From the NCBI GenBank assembly GCA_019104905.1, contig JAHRXB010000110.1:1-6971 (forward strand): 6,971 bases of DNA. Direction: 5' to 3'. A program made the translations under genes and the position numbers. The notes under the pieces are model-generated. The model was not told the DNA's origin. It was given only the letters and a program-made list of their open reading frames with translations, and ran no database searches. Positions 5,700 through 6,971 of this stretch are shown here, piece after piece. Position 1 is the stretch's first letter; each line of letters starts with the position of its first letter. The DNA comes from Bdellovibrio sp. (GTDB taxonomy: Bacteria; Bdellovibrionota; Bdellovibrionia; Bdellovibrionales; Bdellovibrionaceae).

Positions 5700-6971
5700 A
5701 TGGCCAACTTAACACCGGAATTGGAAGCTGAAAGAAAAAGAATCTGCCAGATCGCCAAAGATGCGGGCTTGGATTTCTTTGAGACCATTTTTGAGCTGAT
5801 CACCTACGACCAAATCAATCAGTTTGCGGCCTACGGCGGATTTCCTGTTCGCTATCCGCACTGGAAATTTGGAATGGAGTATGAACATCTCTCCAAGAGT
5901 TATGAATACGGTCTTTCGAAAATCTACGAAATGGTGATCAATACCGATCCTTGTTACGCGTACCTCATGGAGGGGAACGCGATGATGGATCAAAAGCTCG
6001 TGATGGCCCATGTGTACGGTCACTGTGATTTCTTTAAGAACAATATTTGGTTTTCAAAAACCAATCGCAAAATGATGGACCAGATGGCGAATCATGCCAC
6101 GCGCATTCGTCGTTATATGGATCGTTATGGCCAGGACACCGTTGAGAACTTCATCGATGTTTGTTTGAGTTTAGAAAATCTGATTGATCGCTACAGTCCC
6201 TATGTGGAAAAGTCTGTGACTAAGTCCGAAGAGGCGAGACCTCAAGAGCCAAACTATCTTCTTCGTGTCGATAGATCCTATATGCGGGACTATATCAACC
6301 CGCCGTCTTTCGTAGAAGAACAGCGTAAGAAGGCGGAAGAAGAAGCAATACAAAAAGCCCAAAGATTTCCTCGGGAGCCCGAGAAGGACGTATTAAACTT
6401 CTTTATTCATCATGCTCCGCTGACAGACTGGCAGCAGGATGTGTTGTCGATCATTCGTGACGAGGCTTATTACTTCTCTCCTCAAGGAATGACGAAGACG
6501 ATGAACGAGGGATGGGCATCCTATTGGCATTCGAAGCTGATGACGACGAAGATCTTGAATGATTCTGAGATTATTGATTTTGCCGATCATCACAGCGGAA
6601 CAATGGCGATGGCTCCGAACGGTTACAATCCCTACAAAGTAGGAATCGAACTTTTCCGTGACATCGAAGAGAGATGGAATAAGGGCCAGTTCGGTCGCGA
6701 GTGGGAAGAGTGTGACGATGTTCGTGAGCGTAAGAACTGGAATCGAGATTTGCGTCTGGGTCGCGAAAAAATCTTTGAAGTTCGTAAGGTCTGCAATGAC
6801 GTGACCTTCATCGATCAGTTCCTCACTGAAGACTTCTGTGTGCGCAATAAGTTGTTTGTCTATAAATTCAATAAAAAGACCAATAAGTTTGAAGTCGACA
6901 CCAAGGATTTTAAGGCCATCAAAGCGCAGTTGTTGTTTCATATGACGAACTTTGGACAGCCTATTATTCGG
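5700..6971 (+). CDS. spoVR: SpoVR family protein, 5' part (3' end outside window)
   Basis: The frame is open for 424 codons from the ATG to the last base, so the C-terminus is missing (E. coli YcgB about 510 residues, B. subtilis SpoVR about 470). Conserved family blocks are clear: 'YPHWKFGMEYE', 'YGLSKIYEMVINTDPCYAYL', 'MAHVYGHCDFFKNN' (His104, His108), 'DYINPPSFVEEQRKKAEEEA', 'HHAPLTDWQQDVLSIIRDEA', 'MNEGWASYWH' (Glu270, His277), and near the edge 'LLFHMTNFGQPIIR'. There is no signal peptide, so it is cytoplasmic. B. subtilis SpoVR is needed for normal spore cortex; E. coli YcgB belongs to the stress/stationary-phase set with yeaGH. No biochemical activity is established. The charged stretch at about 180-235 is probably a variable linker. 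It follows yeaH by 77 bp in the same direction with its own ribosome binding site. The H-x3-H and N-E-G-W-A pattern is discussed under findings. Confidence 0.96.
   Translation, partial: MANLTPELEAERKRICQIAKDAGLDFFETIFELITYDQINQFAAYGGFPVRYPHWKFGMEYEHLSKSYEYGLSKIYEMVINTDPCYAYLMEGNAMMDQKLVMAHVYGHCDFFKNNIWFSKTNRKMMDQMANHATRIRRYMDRYGQDTVENFIDVCLSLENLIDRYSPYVEKSVTKSEEARPQEPNYLLRVDRSYMRDYINPPSFVEEQRKKAEEEAIQKAQRFPREPEKDVLNFFIHHAPLTDWQQDVLSIIRDEAYYFSPQGMTKTMNEGWASYWHSKLMTTKILNDSEIIDFADHHSGTMAMAPNGYNPYKVGIELFRDIEERWNKGQFGREWEECDDVRERKNWNRDLRLGREKIFEVRKVCNDVTFIDQFLTEDFCVRNKLFVYKFNKKTNKFEVDTKDFKAIKAQLLFHMTNFGQPIIR

Noticed and set aside
6370..6383. CTCGGG-AG-CCCGAG inverted repeat inside spoVR
   Set aside because: The 2-nt loop is too tight, no T-run follows and it lies within coding sequence; best taken as chance.
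6393..6941. 182-codon minus-strand open frame opposite spoVR
   Set aside because: The plus strand encodes unmistakable SpoVR blocks in one uninterrupted frame, so the minus-strand frame is a shadow.

Overview
The window holds six protein genes and several candidate control sites. There are no tRNA, rRNA, CRISPR or insertion-sequence features. It reads as chromosomal core sequence from a diderm bacterium: a LolB-like outer-membrane lipoprotein gene lies near a proteobacterial-type TPR gene, followed by a prkA-yeaH-spoVR cluster. Moderate GC, and proteins that look like deltaproteobacterial or Bdellovibrio-type homologues, make Bdellovibrionota or a related lineage my best guess. This rests on recognition only; no search was run.

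Left part (1-2373): the 3' end of a TPR-repeat protein gene (+) runs into a convergent gene for a small polytopic membrane protein (-). The two coding regions overlap by 23 bp. A strong hairpin with a T-rich flank lies inside the membrane-protein gene. That gene diverges from a LolB-like lipoprotein gene (+) across only 17 bp. This tiny gap holds overlapping -10-like hexamers on opposite strands, each exactly 6 nt from its start codon. The arrangement fits a symmetric bidirectional promoter producing two leaderless or nearly leaderless mRNAs.

Right part (2374-6971): after a 76-bp gap with two inverted repeats and a strong ribosome binding site come prkA (AAA+ protein, annotated as a serine protein kinase), yeaH (DUF444 protein with a vWA/MIDAS domain) and spoVR. 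prkA and yeaH are joined by a TAATG stop/start overlap. spoVR follows after 77 bp with a small terminator-like hairpin and its own ribosome binding site. It runs off the right edge without a stop.

The three right-hand genes are a widely conserved but poorly understood stress, stationary-phase and sporulation module. The pairing of an AAA+ ATPase with a MIDAS protein resembles MoxR/vWA-type machines. I also point out a possible metallopeptidase-like ligand pattern in SpoVR (H104, H108, E270) that lacks the usual catalytic glutamate. No wholly new system is evident. The points most worth checking are the symmetric divergent promoter, the terminator-like hairpin inside a coding region, and the SpoVR motif.
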